A stretch of 13,412 bases of DNA, taken from Planctomycetaceae bacterium. Its GTDB lineage: Bacteria; Planctomycetota; Planctomycetia; Planctomycetales; Planctomycetaceae. Where the stretch lies: NCBI GenBank assembly GCA_027080405.1, contig JALWSL010000630.1:1-13412 (forward strand). Direction: 5' to 3'. The notes beneath the pieces are model-generated. The model was not told where the DNA came from, searched no databases, and saw only the letters and a program-made list of their open reading frames with translations. Numbering within the stretch: position 1 is the first letter of the stretch; the number at the start of each line of letters is the position of its first letter. Shown here one piece after another: positions 1-8,409 of the stretch. Both the position numbers and the translations under genes were made by a program.

Positions 1-762
1 GTACATCGGATAAACGGCAATCGCTCCCGCTTTCAGTCCGTAAAGATCCTTGTAAGTCGGAATATGAGGCAATTTGGCCACCCCTCTCAAGGTCAGGAAG
101 TTGGCCGGGTAATCATCCTTGAGAAGTTCCTTTGCCTGAGCCAGGAAATCTTCCGCAACTTTGACGGTTGCCTGTGATTGCTCGTTCAACGCGGTCGGTG
201 GCAATGGCGGAACCCCGGTCTGTTGCGGATCGGTATCATGGAGATCGCCCCCCAAACCCTCGGCCCGGAAAACAATGACCAGACGGTATTCCTTGACATG
301 TCGCACAAAAACATCAACACCGGGAATTTTGATTGTTGCCAGTTTATCGCATAGCTTCTTGCCGATTTCCGAGGCGATCCTTCCCGCGCGACGGTCAGTG
401 ATATTCCCCTGTTCGTCAAGCGTGCAGAAATTCCCCCGAATCGCGACATCATTGGGGCCTAGTTCAAAATCGACTCCCAAAGCTTCCAGAACGCCACGAC
501 CGATATCGTACTGCAGGGGATCGTAACCAAACAGACCCAGGTGTCCCGGACCACTGCCCGGAGTGATCCCGGGGAGTACAGGTGTGCTTAAACCAAGTGT
601 CCCACGGGTCGCCAGGGCATCGAGGTTCGGCGTGTTCGCGGTTTCCAGTTCAGTTTTTCCGCCCGGTTCGAGGGGCAAGCCACCCAGGCCGTCGGAAACC
701 AACATCACGATTTTCGAATCATTTTCCCGCTTCAGTTTTTCCACCAAACCATGAAGATCCAT
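1..762 (-). CDS. apgM: 2,3-bisphosphoglycerate-independent phosphoglycerate mutase, archaeal type (partial, N-terminal 254 codons)
   Basis: The protein interconverts 3- and 2-phosphoglycerate in glycolysis and gluconeogenesis in the cytoplasm. The frame is open from an ATG at 762-760 to the left edge, so the C-terminal part is outside the window; family members are about 400 residues. Seen in the sequence: the alkaline-phosphatase-superfamily metal motif VSDGLGG with Asp24; TPNLDALA near residue 44; the family signature TPGSGPGHLGLFGYDP at 68-82, where Ser70 is the expected phosphorylated serine; and GDLHDTDPQQTG near 176, which supplies a metal-binding His. The start is supported by a purine-rich GAAAGAAG just upstream. 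The archaeal (ApgM) form rather than GpmI is indicated by the GSGPGHL context and compact N-terminus. The family is confident; the symbol follows the family, not a tested function. Confidence 0.9.
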   Translation of the reverse strand, partial: MDLHGLVEKLKRENDSKIVMLVSDGLGGLPLEPGGKTELETANTPNLDALATRGTLGLSTPVLPGITPGSGPGHLGLFGYDPLQYDIGRGVLEALGVDFELGPNDVAIRGNFCTLDEQGNITDRRAGRIASEIGKKLCDKLATIKIPGVDVFVRHVKEYRLVIVFRAEGLGGDLHDTDPQQTGVPPLPPTALNEQSQATVKVAEDFLAQAKELLKDDYPANFLTLRGVAKLPHIPTYKDLYGLKAGAIAVYPMY

Positions 763-1002
763 TTTACTTCTTTCTTCAAATTACCGTAGAATCGATATCA
801 GGGAGCAATATGCCGCCTTCTCTTGCGCTAGCCGAACTCAACCGCCCGTTGTTTTAACGGTTGGTGGTTACCTTGAGACCGGCTCATTGTGATTCTCCTT
901 GAACGATTTGACAAGTCTCGCCGCGAAATCATTCCGCTTACCGGGCGAGAGTTATAGAGTTATTCGGTACAATTAAGTCTGTTCATGTGAAACGGCAACA
1001 TC

Positions 1003-1038
1003 GAAACGGATGCCTCCCCCCAAACGGATGCCTTCCCA
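1003..1038. repeat. 18-base tandem duplication
   Basis: Units 1003-1020 and 1021-1038 are adjacent and share the exact 12-mer AAACGGATGCCT (1004-1015 and 1022-1033), then diverge slightly. This looks like a recent slippage-type duplication in non-coding DNA. No function is implied. Confidence 0.75.
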
Positions 1039-1125
1039 AGTTGGCTCACCAGATTGGCAATGTGTACAGAGTATGTTTTTGTCTTGCCAGGGTAGATCGT
1101 CGATAGTGCAGAATGATACAGTATA

Positions 1126-1154
1126 TTGAAATCAATCCTCGTTTATGGCAGAAT
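1126..1154 (+). promoter_or_regulatory. Candidate sigma-70-type promoter for the Tat oxidoreductase
   Basis: TTGAAA (1126-1131, 5/6 to the -35 consensus) and CAGAAT (1149-1154, 4/6 to the -10) are separated by 17 bases. GCAGAATGA occurs both at 1108-1116 and at 1148-1156, so the -10 overlaps a short direct repeat. The match is only moderate. Confidence 0.35.
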
Positions 1155-1172
1155 GACGCTTGAGGCTTTCCG

Positions 1173-1210
1173 AGTCTTCGGGTTTTCACTGAGCCTTCGG
1201 ATTTTCACTG
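1173..1210. repeat. 19-base tandem duplication
   Basis: Units 1173-1191 and 1192-1210 are adjacent and differ at two positions; the shared core is TTCGG then TTTTCACTG. It lies directly upstream of the oxidoreductase gene and is followed by a second short pair, TCAAGTAA at 1211-1218 and 1224-1231. Confidence 0.75.
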
Positions 1211-1265
1211 TCAAGTAACTTCTTCAAGTAATCTCACAATCAGAAATAGCAAAGGAATTCCTTCC

Positions 1266-2633
1266 ATGAATCAGCCCGCCGAATCATCCCTTTCCCGACG
1301 AGATGTCCTGAAAACATCGGCGATTGCCTCCGCAGCAATCGCAACCAGCAGCATTGCAACAGGCGCTTACGCCGCTGGTGATGAGACAATCCAGATTGCT
1401 TTGATCGGCTGCGGTGGTCGTGGAACCGGCGCAACGGCGAACGCTCTGTCGAGAGAACAGGGACCGATGAAACTGGTCGCGATGGCCGATGTTTTCGACA
1501 ACCGGCTGAGCGTGAGTTACAATTCGCTCAACAGCAAATTTGGTGATAAGGTTGATGTCCCACCAGATCGCCGATTTATCGGTTTCGAGGCTTACAAAAG
1601 CGCCATGGACTGCCTGAAGCCCGGCGATGTCGTCATACTTACCACGCCTCTCGCTTTCAGATGGGTTCATTTTACATACGCCATCGAAAAGGGGCTGAAT
1701 GTTTTCATGGAAAAACCGCTTACCGCGGATGCTCCTTCCAGTCGAAAAATGCTTGCTTTGGGGAAAGAAGCCGAGAAGAAGAATTTGAAGGTTGCGGTCG
1801 GTCTGATGTGCCGGCACTGTTCTGCTCGGGGCGAACTGTATGAACGAATCCAGGCGGGGGAAATTGGTGAGATCCTGTTACTGAGAGCCTATCGCCAGGC
1901 TGGTCCCACCGGTTCGGCTTTCGCCCTTCCCAATGATGGGAAATTGCCCGAAGTTCTTTATCAGATCAAGAATTTCCATGCATTCCTTTGGGCAAGCGGA
2001 GGCGCTTTCAGCGATTTTCTGATCCACAACATCGACGAAAGTTGCTGGATGAAAAACGCCTGGCCTGTCAAAGCCAAAGCCGCTGGAGGAAGACATTATC
2101 GAGGGGATTATGTCGATCAGAACTTCGATCATTATTCCGTTGAATACACCTTCGCTGACGGCACGAAGCTCTTTTTGGGAGGACGTACGATGAGCGGCTG
2201 CGATAAGGAATTCGCCAGTTATGCTCAGGGAACGAAGGGCTCAGCCGTCATCTCTACTTCGGCCCATCACCCTGCGAAGAGCCGGATTTACAAAGGGCAG
2301 AATTTTGTCAAGGAAGATCTTGTCTGGGCCTATCCGCATAAAGAACAGAGCCCCTACGAATTGGAATGGGAGCACTTCCTGCATGCGATCCGTAACGACA
2401 AGCCGTACAGCGAACTGGAACGGGGCGTGATTGCTTCCGCCGTGACTTCCATGGGGCGGATGGCTGCCCATACCGGACGGACTGTCACGTTCGATCAATA
2501 TATGAAGCTGGATCATGCGTTTGCCCCCGATGCTGATAAACTGACCGTTGATGGACCGGCTCCACTGTTGAAAGATGCCAATGGTCTCTATCCGGTTCCC
2601 ATGCCCGGCTTGAAAACAAAACGCGAGTATTGA
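1266..2633 (+). CDS. Tat-exported Gfo/Idh/MocA-family oxidoreductase
   Basis: A predicted NAD(P)-dependent oxidoreductase, usually acting on sugars, inositols or their derivatives, exported folded by the twin-arginine system. Seen in 455 residues: a Tat signal SRRDVLK at 10-16 followed by an Ala-rich hydrophobic stretch to about 37 (cleavage probably after AYA); the Rossmann motif IGCGGRG at 47-53; the family signature MEKPLTAD at 148-155 with Glu149-Lys150-Pro151; and FLIHNIDESCW at 251-261, the usual active-site His region. The start ATG is preceded by AAAGGA. Planctomycete genomes carry many such paralogues, several linked to polysaccharide breakdown, but no glycoside hydrolase or sulfatase adjoins here, so the substrate cannot be named. 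The gene stands alone and ends at a strong terminator. Confidence 0.92.
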   Translation: MNQPAESSLSRRDVLKTSAIASAAIATSSIATGAYAAGDETIQIALIGCGGRGTGATANALSREQGPMKLVAMADVFDNRLSVSYNSLNSKFGDKVDVPPDRRFIGFEAYKSAMDCLKPGDVVILTTPLAFRWVHFTYAIEKGLNVFMEKPLTADAPSSRKMLALGKEAEKKNLKVAVGLMCRHCSARGELYERIQAGEIGEILLLRAYRQAGPTGSAFALPNDGKLPEVLYQIKNFHAFLWASGGAFSDFLIHNIDESCWMKNAWPVKAKAAGGRHYRGDYVDQNFDHYSVEYTFADGTKLFLGGRTMSGCDKEFASYAQGTKGSAVISTSAHHPAKSRIYKGQNFVKEDLVWAYPHKEQSPYELEWEHFLHAIRNDKPYSELERGVIASAVTSMGRMAAHTGRTVTFDQYMKLDHAFAPDADKLTVDGPAPLLKDANGLYPVPMPGLKTKREY

Positions 2634-2662
2634 TTTCAAAACAGCGGCAGTTTGTGAAACAG

Positions 2663-2717
2663 ACGCCCGGTTCCTTTCGGCATTCAGTTGCTGTTCAGGA
2701 GCCGGGTGTTTTTCTTT
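2663..2717 (+). terminator. Intrinsic terminator after the Tat oxidoreductase
   Basis: A 12-bp stem pairs 2663-2674 (ACGCCCGGTTCC) with 2698-2709 (GGAGCCGGGTGT), including two G-U wobbles, with a 23-base loop. It is followed directly by TTTTTCTTT. It begins 30 bases after the stop codon, in the correct orientation. Confidence 0.85.
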
Positions 2718-2802
2718 GGTGCGATGCCTTCAGATTGGGAGATCGAATCGGGATAGATATCGAAGGTGTAAATCATTCAGGCGTTCTCAAGCATCAATCT
2801 CC

Positions 2803-2831
2803 TTGATATTTCCTCCCGTCTGACTCATACT
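2803..2831 (+). promoter_or_regulatory. Candidate sigma-70-type promoter for the secreted protein gene
   Basis: TTGATA (2803-2808, 5/6) and CATACT (2826-2831, 4/6) have an ideal 17-base spacer. It lies after the upstream terminator, about 60 bases before the ATG at 2893, so the downstream gene probably has its own promoter. Confidence 0.5.
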
Positions 2832-2892
2832 GTTCCGATGCATTGTTATCGGTACTTTTCGAACTCTTATCGTGAACGAGAGATAGTCAGTC

Positions 2893-4446
2893 ATGCGACG
2901 GTTCAATGATTCAATCCGGGGTTATTCCTTCTTCTGCGTTTGGCTTGGAGCATTACTGGTCGGTGCTGTTTCGCAACCTGCCGACGCCGATGATAAAACA
3001 GCCAATGATAAAACAGGAGACCTGGCGAGATACCTGCCAGACAACATCAATACGGTCTCTCTCATCAGGCTGAAAAAAGCCCCCACTGCATCGCGAGCTG
3101 AGGGAGAAAAATGGAGAAAGATTCTCAGAGAACATTTTGGTGATGATCGAAGCGGTTTCCTGTCGTGGGGCGATACCGTGGTTGTCGGCTCGCTGTTTCA
3201 TCCTTCTGTTCCGCAGGAGGTCTGGGCAACGGGAGTTATGCGGTTGCCCCGGCAGGTGAGTTTCGAAGAAATTGCGAAATCGCAGAATGCGACCATTGAA
3301 TCATTATCCGGCCTCCCTGTGGTGAGATCAAAAGCCGGGAACTATCTGGTCGAGTTTCCGGGAAGTGTCATTGGCTTGTACCGTCCCGGAATTCGGCAGG
3401 ACGCGGCAAACTGGATTGCATCGGCTTCGAAGAAGACAAACGTCACGATCAAGCCTTATCTGCGACAGGCATTCGATAAACCGGGAGATGTCGTCCTGGC
3501 CCTGAATCTTGAAAATGTTCTCGATCCCCAGGTTGTCAAAGCGAAAATCGAGAAAGACAGCCGTTTCGTCAAGCATCAAAAACTGATAGACCGCGTTGTT
3601 CCGCTAATCACCGGGCTGCGGGGGGTGACACTGACCGCAACAGCCGGCGAAACGATTCAATGTGAAATTTCAATCGATTTTTCCAGCGATATTCAAACAC
3701 TCAGCAGCGTGATGAAAACGCTCTTTCTTTCCGTTCTGGAAGATAGTGGAGCAATGATCGAAGAGTTACCCGGTTCGAAAATAAGCACTTCCGGAAACTC
3801 GCTGATCCTGCGTACTCAACTTTCCGAGGAGAGTCTGCACCGGATTCTGTCCCTGATTACTCCCATGAGCAACCCTGCATCGCTTCCCACTTCTGAAGCG
3901 AAACATACCATCAAATCGCCAACTGTCGTGAAGGAGAAAGACAGGAAAAAAAACGGACTGACCGTAACAGAACGGGCAACCAGAAATTACTTCGAAGCAG
4001 TGAGCAAGAAAATTGATAACCTGAACAGGGCCAATCAAAACGCCAAAAACTACAAGAGCACAATCGCCTGGCACGAAAACTTTGCCAGAACAATTGAAAG
4101 ACTTCCGACTAAAAATGTCAAACGGGAATTTCTCGGCTTTGGTCAACGTACGGTAGAGAGATTCCGGGCGTTAGCCGCATCTCTGCGGGACGAACAGGTG
4201 AAGGTCAATCTGCATAAACAGACTTTAACCTACCAAACCGATTATAATCCGGGCTGGGCCTATGTGAACTGGTGGGGCGGAGTTGGCTACCGACCTCCAA
4301 ATATGAAGGTGAAAACCAATGCAGAAGAAGTCCGTAAGGCGATCGCCGCGGAAGAGCTGAAAGGTTACGAAGAACGGAAAAAAATCTGGGCGCTGTTGAT
4401 CGATGATGAGGAACAGATGCGGAATCGTCTCGGCAGCGAGCCGTAG
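2893..4446 (+). CDS. Secreted protein of unknown function, planctomycete-type
   Basis: I do not recognise the family. The 517 residues begin with a Sec signal: a basic start (MRR), a hydrophobic core at about 12-26 (FFCVWLGALLVGAV) and a likely cleavage after ADA near 32. A short acidic in-frame repeat follows (DDKTANDKTGD), produced by a 15-base duplication of TGATAAAACAG at 2991-3001 and 3006-3016. Residues 44-325 look like a mixed alpha/beta domain starting LARYLPDNINTVSLIRL, a pattern that resembles planctomycete periplasmic proteins. Residues about 330-440 are Lys/Arg-rich and probably helical. An aromatic patch rich in Trp, Tyr and Gly sits at 451-468, and the C-terminus is charged and helical. 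No transmembrane segment is seen after the signal, so a periplasmic or external location is inferred. It stands alone, convergent with the HAD gene. Confidence 0.85.
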   Translation: MRRFNDSIRGYSFFCVWLGALLVGAVSQPADADDKTANDKTGDLARYLPDNINTVSLIRLKKAPTASRAEGEKWRKILREHFGDDRSGFLSWGDTVVVGSLFHPSVPQEVWATGVMRLPRQVSFEEIAKSQNATIESLSGLPVVRSKAGNYLVEFPGSVIGLYRPGIRQDAANWIASASKKTNVTIKPYLRQAFDKPGDVVLALNLENVLDPQVVKAKIEKDSRFVKHQKLIDRVVPLITGLRGVTLTATAGETIQCEISIDFSSDIQTLSSVMKTLFLSVLEDSGAMIEELPGSKISTSGNSLILRTQLSEESLHRILSLITPMSNPASLPTSEAKHTIKSPTVVKEKDRKKNGLTVTERATRNYFEAVSKKIDNLNRANQNAKNYKSTIAWHENFARTIERLPTKNVKREFLGFGQRTVERFRALAASLRDEQVKVNLHKQTLTYQTDYNPGWAYVNWWGGVGYRPPNMKVKTNAEEVRKAIAAEELKGYEERKKIWALLIDDEEQMRNRLGSEP

Positions 4447-4633
4447 GCGCATGCAGACAACAGCGGCATCCCGGATAAGTGTTCAATAGGATGGCTTTCC
4501 CATTGTCAACCGCGCTGAAGTGATCCGATATTGAATCTCCACCCGAGGAGACAATCAGTCGCGACGGGATCCCCTCTGGCTGCACATCAATTTTGACAGA
4601 TTTGACGGACGATCTCGGGAGATTGACGGCTTC

Positions 4634-5293
4634 TCAATCGGTGGCGCGAACCAAATCCAGAATGTAAGGATCAAGCAGTGAATCCGCTATCTTTCTGGTT
4701 CCCGTAAAGTCCTGATTCCGACTGAATTGGTGGGGAACCGAAACGGCATGGGCGCCTGCCGCGATGGCCGCCTTTGTGCCATTGCTGCTATCTTCGAGGA
4801 CCAGCATTTTTTCGGGGGGGATCGCGAACAGATCGGCAACCTTCAGGTAAATTTCCGGATCGGGCTTCCCGCGAGTTACATCTTCGGAGGTGAGTGTATG
4901 CTGGAAACGTGGCAACAACTGGTATCGGTCGAGCACCTCTTCCAGATATTTTCTGCTTGAAGATGTGGCGACCGCTTTGGGCAATTGGCGCTGTTCGATC
5001 ATTTCGAGCAATTCAAACAGACCGGGCATCGGGGCGAGTTTCTCATGCAGAAGCGACTGGAAAATTTGATCCGATTCCCGTTGGATCTGATCAATCGATT
5101 CAGAAAAACCGCACATCTGTTTCATCACGCGGAATGCTTCTTCGGCTCGCAGGCCCATCATCTTTTCGATTACCGGTTGCGCGTTCTCGATGCCACGGCG
5201 GCGCAGCAGTTCGGTTCCTGTTTCGTTGTAAATATCTTCGGTATTGAACATCAAACCGTCCAAATCGAAAACAACGGCACTGATTTGTGACAT
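4634..5293 (-). CDS. HAD-superfamily phosphatase/phosphomutase (beta-phosphoglucomutase-like)
   Basis: A cytoplasmic HAD hydrolase of subfamily IA, acting on a small phosphorylated metabolite. Seen in 219 residues: motif I VVFDLDGLMFNTE at 7-19 with nucleophile Asp10 and Asp12; a helical cap at about 17-85; motif II VATSSS at 108-113; motif III Lys143 in RGKPDPEIYL; and motif IV VLEDSSNG at 165-172 with Glu167-Asp168. The DxDGL-(M/I)-x-(N/D)-(T/S)-E form is typical of beta-phosphoglucomutase, phosphoglycolate phosphatase-like and sugar-phosphatase members, so the exact substrate is open. The ATG is preceded by GGAG and GAAAG. It follows the oleC-like gene on the same strand after 90 bases, so co-transcription is possible but the gap leaves room for its own promoter. 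Confidence 0.9.
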   Translation of the reverse strand: MSQISAVVFDLDGLMFNTEDIYNETGTELLRRRGIENAQPVIEKMMGLRAEEAFRVMKQMCGFSESIDQIQRESDQIFQSLLHEKLAPMPGLFELLEMIEQRQLPKAVATSSSRKYLEEVLDRYQLLPRFQHTLTSEDVTRGKPDPEIYLKVADLFAIPPEKMLVLEDSSNGTKAAIAAGAHAVSVPHQFSRNQDFTGTRKIADSLLDPYILDLVRATD

Positions 5294-5343
5294 CCCGACT
5301 TTTCTTTCTCCACGTTAAACGTTTTATTTTTGAAATCTGCTCC

Positions 5344-5359
5344 GCTTCCCACCGGAAGC
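5344..5359. repeat. Hairpin between oleC-like and HAD genes
   Basis: A perfect 6-bp stem GCTTCC/GGAAGC closes a 4-base loop. It lies in the 90-base intercistronic gap; no T tract follows, so it is not a clear terminator. A short dyad ACGTT-A-AACGT (5312-5322) lies closer to the HAD start. Confidence 0.45.
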
Positions 5360-5383
5360 CTTCTGCGGCGCTGAGTGGTTGTA

Positions 5384-7045
5384 TCAAAGTTGTTTCGCTG
5401 CCCAGACTGCCAGAGCTTCGCGATTGATTTTCACGTTATGCCTGCGATCAACAGGCAAGGATCGGTGCAGCAGAAATGTTTGGATCTGTTTGGTCAACTC
5501 GTTACTTTGTCCCAACTCCAGTAGTTCTGCAACGAGCCGCTTTTTCGCTTCTTCCGATTCCGGAAAGGCTCCTGATTCCGGCTCCGCAATCAGCACGGGA
5601 CGGTGGTGACCAACTTCTCCCACGCCAACCAATGCACTGCGGTAGACGTGAGGGTGTTGGTTGAAAATCGCTTCACAGCAGACCGGATATAGCGGGCCAC
5701 TCGAAGTATGAACAATGTGTGCTTTTCTACCGCAAAACCAGACTCTGCCCTGTTTGTCGAAATAACCCATGTCTCCCATGCGATGCCAAAAGGTATCGCT
5801 GTCAGGAATTTTGGCCGCCACGGTCGCTTCTGGTTGTTGGAAGTATTCTCTTGTCACACTCGGACTGCGTACAATAATTTCACCAATCTCGCCTGTTTCG
5901 ACCCGCTCTGTTGCAGAGATTGTCTGAATGGGGCCGTCAACCGGTTCAACAATGCGGACATCAACCTGTTCAAACGGTTGCCCCACACAGGTTCCTTTTC
6001 CGATAGCAGTCAGCGCAGCGGTCTGCTGGAGGACTTCGGTTGCAGAAATGGAACAGACCGGCAGCGCTTCGGTCGCTCCGTAGGGAGTGTGCATTTCAGC
6101 TAGAGGGTCGGAACAGGACTGTTTCATCTTTTCCAGCACATGCACCGGTACCGGCGCCCCGGCTGAAAGAATTCGTTTGAGATATGGCAATTTTATTTTT
6201 TTTTCGACACAGTATCTTCCGACACGATTCCACAAGGCGGGTGAACCAAACGCCTGGGTGATTCCCTGATTTTCAATCGCTTCGATAATGCGTTGCGGAA
6301 CAACGTCTGCGGGACGGGTCGGATCCATATCCGGAATAACTGTTGTAACGCCCATCGCCAGATTGAACAGAGCGAACAAGGGAAAGCCGGGCAGGTCAAT
6401 TTCACCCGGTTGGATCTGATACTGCCTCTGGAGCAACTCGATCTGGGCATTAAACATGCCATGTTCGTAAACGACTCCCTTGGGCGGGCCGGTGCTGCCA
6501 CTGGTAAAAATGATTGCGGCCTGATCGGTTTCAGTTGTTTCGACTGTCCTGAAAGAACGATCGCCACGGTTCAGCAGATCGACGTAGGAAACTCCCCCCC
6601 ATTGCAGACGCTTGCCGACGGAAACATTAAAACGGGAATTTTTGAATTTCCCCACTCGAAGTTGACGAATGAGATGAACCAGCGGAATCGCGACAAAACC
6701 GTCCGGATCCACCTCGTCCAGACAATCGAAGATCCGCTTCCGCCCCATCCCCGGATCAATCAGAACAACAATGGCCCCGGTTTTGAAAATGGCAAAGGTC
6801 AATGCGATAAATTCAATTCCGGGACGCACCATCAATACCAATCGGTGCCCCGGCCGAACTCCCATTTTCTGTAAACCGGATGCCAGCCGCTCTGTCTCCT
6901 GTTGCAGTTGCGCAAAAGTCAGTTGTGTGTAGGCGACGCGCCCGACTCGGTCACGTGATTCAGGAAACAGAATCGCAGGCAATCCAGGCCAGCAGTTGGC
7001 AGCTTGCGTCAGGCGATCCGCGATATTGAAGTTGGCATCTTGCAT
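5384..7045 (-). CDS. oleC: OleC-type AMP-dependent acid ligase (beta-lactone synthetase family)
   Basis: A member of the ANL adenylating superfamily. OleC enzymes use ATP to close a beta-hydroxy acid into a beta-lactone in the head-to-head long-chain olefin pathway (OleA, OleB, OleC, OleD). Seen in 553 residues: the P-loop [10 protein letters not shown] at 181-190; the OleC-like block [12 protein letters not shown] followed by [11 protein letters not shown] (221-246); YGATEALPV at 322-330; GDMGYFD at 424-430 and GRKAHIV at 439-445 at the hinge; and the C-terminal [15 protein letters not shown] at 535-549 with the expected Lys539. The last two blocks and DMDPTRPA separate OleC from ordinary acyl-CoA ligases. 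No OleA, OleB or OleD lies in the window. The start has no good Shine-Dalgarno, but an extended -10 promoter lies just upstream. ANL membership is near certain; the OleC assignment is from recognition by eye. Confidence 0.85.
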   Translation of the reverse strand: MQDANFNIADRLTQAANCWPGLPAILFPESRDRVGRVAYTQLTFAQLQQETERLASGLQKMGVRPGHRLVLMVRPGIEFIALTFAIFKTGAIVVLIDPGMGRKRIFDCLDEVDPDGFVAIPLVHLIRQLRVGKFKNSRFNVSVGKRLQWGGVSYVDLLNRGDRSFRTVETTETDQAAIIFTSGSTGPPKGVVYEHGMFNAQIELLQRQYQIQPGEIDLPGFPLFALFNLAMGVTTVIPDMDPTRPADVVPQRIIEAIENQGITQAFGSPALWNRVGRYCVEKKIKLPYLKRILSAGAPVPVHVLEKMKQSCSDPLAEMHTPYGATEALPVCSISATEVLQQTAALTAIGKGTCVGQPFEQVDVRIVEPVDGPIQTISATERVETGEIGEIIVRSPSVTREYFQQPEATVAAKIPDSDTFWHRMGDMGYFDKQGRVWFCGRKAHIVHTSSGPLYPVCCEAIFNQHPHVYRSALVGVGEVGHHRPVLIAEPESGAFPESEEAKKRLVAELLELGQSNELTKQIQTFLLHRSLPVDRRHNVKINREALAVWAAKQL

Positions 7046-7088
7046 TGGAAGAAGAAATCTAGGATGGAACCCATAGAACGAAAATCAC

Positions 7089-7117
7089 ATTCTAGCACCC
7101 GGAGAGTGAGAACACAA
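7089..7117 (-). promoter_or_regulatory. Candidate extended -10 promoter for the oleC-like gene
   Basis: Read on the minus strand, TTGTGT (7117-7112), a 17-base spacer, then TGCTAGAAT (7097-7089), an extended -10 with TAGAAT matching 5/6. The predicted start is near 7082, giving a leader of about 37 bases. Confidence 0.5.
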
Positions 7118-7193
7118 AGAGAGGGCAACCGGCATCGTCCGCTTCACTCACCCTGATTGGTGCAGGGAACGAAGGATCAAGTTTTCATCTTGC

Positions 7194-7219
7194 TACCGAA
7201 CCTGTCGAAACCATCGGTA
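7194..7219. repeat. Inverted repeat in the divergent control region
   Basis: TACCGA (7194-7199) and TCGGTA (7214-7219) form a 6-bp dyad spaced by 14 bases between the two divergent genes. It could be an operator; a chance match is not excluded. Confidence 0.3.
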
Positions 7220-7284
7220 ACGATTGAAGTGAAAATCTTTTCTTCATTCGTTATGCTCGGGCGGAAGATTGTTCATCCTTTTTG

Positions 7285-8229
7285 GTGAAGATTTCCTTTG
7301 GTAAAGCAGGAAAAAATCGATTGGTCAACACTTTTCATGAGCGTGATGAATACGTGGAACAGGCGTATTTTTTTCGGACGTACCGGGAACGTCTGGATGA
7401 AAATCTGCCCGCGCAGGAGATTCTTGCCAGTGTCGCGCAGGAGATCCTTTCGACGACGAAGCTGCCGATGGCGCTCGATTTCTTGAATTCCGAATTGGTT
7501 CTGCACGGAAAAATCAGCGGGGGAATGAGCCGGCTTGCCCATTATTTCACCCCTTTTCAATGCTTCGTTCTGAACAAGGCGGAGTTGGATCGTGCCCGTT
7601 TTGATATGAGAACCGGACTGGAAATACTGGAAAAAGAAGCCGAGTATCTCGCTGGTGAAAATATCTCTCCACAGGGCCTGTTCCTTTACCAGTTCGAAAG
7701 TATTGCCCGAAACGGTCTCGGGTATCAGGAAGGACTCAAAGCGATTGCGGAGGATCCGATGTTCGATCGTGATTGGGCTGATTGGATCGCCAAAATCCGT
7801 CAGTCCCTGGGAGCCATCGAATTCTCGGAAATGGTGTATGCCCGTTCGGAATTTCGTGTCTGGGAAGTTCGTAAACGAACCGGAAACCCCGACTATCAAC
7901 CGTCGTATCCTGTCCTTTTCGGCGTTCACGAGGGGAGAATCGCAAAAGCGAATCGGGGAAAGGACCCCCTTTACATGTATGCCGCGTTGCAGCGACATTT
8001 GGGATACCCCAAAGTTCCTCGCCCGAAGAAACCACGTTCTGAAAGAATCGATCCTTTTATCGAACAGCGTTTTCAACAACTTGAAACACGACTGAAGATT
8101 CTTGAATCGGAAACCTCCGGCAAGTTTGATATCAGCCAGTTTTATGTCAATCCGCAGAATGACGCACCGCCCCAATTTCCTGAAGAACCAGGCCTACCCG
8201 GGGCGGAAGATTTTTCTCCTCCTGCCTGA
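7285..8229 (+). CDS. Conserved planctomycete-type protein of unknown function
   Basis: I recognise the style but cannot assign a function. From GTG 7285 it is 314 residues; TTG at 7282 would add one. No ATG lies in frame upstream before the stop at 7225-7227, so the start is non-ATG; a weak GGAAGA lies 16 bases upstream. The protein has no signal peptide or membrane segment and looks largely helical and cytoplasmic: an acidic block [20 protein letters not shown] near 22-41, then [13 protein letters not shown] and MALDFL, then [13 protein letters not shown] at about 86-98, and [21 protein letters not shown] around 132-152. A probable coiled coil (about 255-280, [18 protein letters not shown]) precedes a Pro-rich tail ending DFSPPA. 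A 300-residue frame on the opposite strand is a shadow. The gene diverges from oleC and converges on ftsY. Confidence 0.8.
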   Translation: MKISFGKAGKNRLVNTFHERDEYVEQAYFFRTYRERLDENLPAQEILASVAQEILSTTKLPMALDFLNSELVLHGKISGGMSRLAHYFTPFQCFVLNKAELDRARFDMRTGLEILEKEAEYLAGENISPQGLFLYQFESIARNGLGYQEGLKAIAEDPMFDRDWADWIAKIRQSLGAIEFSEMVYARSEFRVWEVRKRTGNPDYQPSYPVLFGVHEGRIAKANRGKDPLYMYAALQRHLGYPKVPRPKKPRSERIDPFIEQRFQQLETRLKILESETSGKFDISQFYVNPQNDAPPQFPEEPGLPGAEDFSPPA

Positions 8230-8287
8230 TCAGTGGTTCCACCTGTCAACAGACCACTATCACAATCGCCGGGCAAACCTCGCGGCG

Positions 8288-8324
8288 CAACCCTGTTATT
8301 GCATGAGCGGATCAAACAGGGTTG
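8288..8324. repeat. Perfect 10-bp inverted repeat between convergent genes
   Basis: CAACCCTGTT (8288-8297) and AACAGGGTTG (8315-8324) can form a hairpin with a 17-base loop. It sits between the stops of the conserved protein (8229) and ftsY (8410). Neither strand has a T tract after it, so it may be a non-canonical bidirectional terminator or a 3'-end stabiliser. Confidence 0.6.
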
Positions 8325-8409
8325 GCCAAAACCCGGAAGTCCAGAAATCAAAAGCAGAACCGCCCGCCGACGCTTGTGAACAGCCAAAGAAAACTGATGG
8401 GAATTGCGG

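Larger units (their letters stand above)
763..1265. other. Spacer between divergent apgM-type gene and Tat oxidoreductase
   Basis: No supported gene. It holds an 18-base tandem pair at 1003-1038, a 19-base tandem pair at 1173-1210, a TCAAGTAA pair at 1211-1231, a perfect 7-bp inverted repeat TCTCGCC/GGCGAGA (916-922 and 944-950) without a T tract, and a small stem CCGTT/AACGG (846-860). Promoters for both flanking genes must lie here. The short frames in this stretch have no start signal or recognisable protein. Confidence 0.6.

Noticed and set aside
908..936. TTGACA at 908-913 as a promoter
   Set aside because: No acceptable -10 at 16-19 bases (ATTCCG at 17), and it is 350 bases from the nearest plus-strand gene.
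1284..1817. 177-residue minus-strand frame inside the Tat oxidoreductase
   Set aside because: Antisense shadow of a well-supported gene.
4593..4629. Three TTGAC words (4593, 4602, 4623) after the HAD stop
   Set aside because: Irregular spacing (9 and 21 bases), no -10 partner and a convergent position; probably chance.
7273..8175. 300-residue minus-strand frame opposite the conserved protein
   Set aside because: Its translation is poor in acidic residues and lacks a recognisable pattern, while the plus-strand frame reads as a normal soluble protein of planctomycete style.
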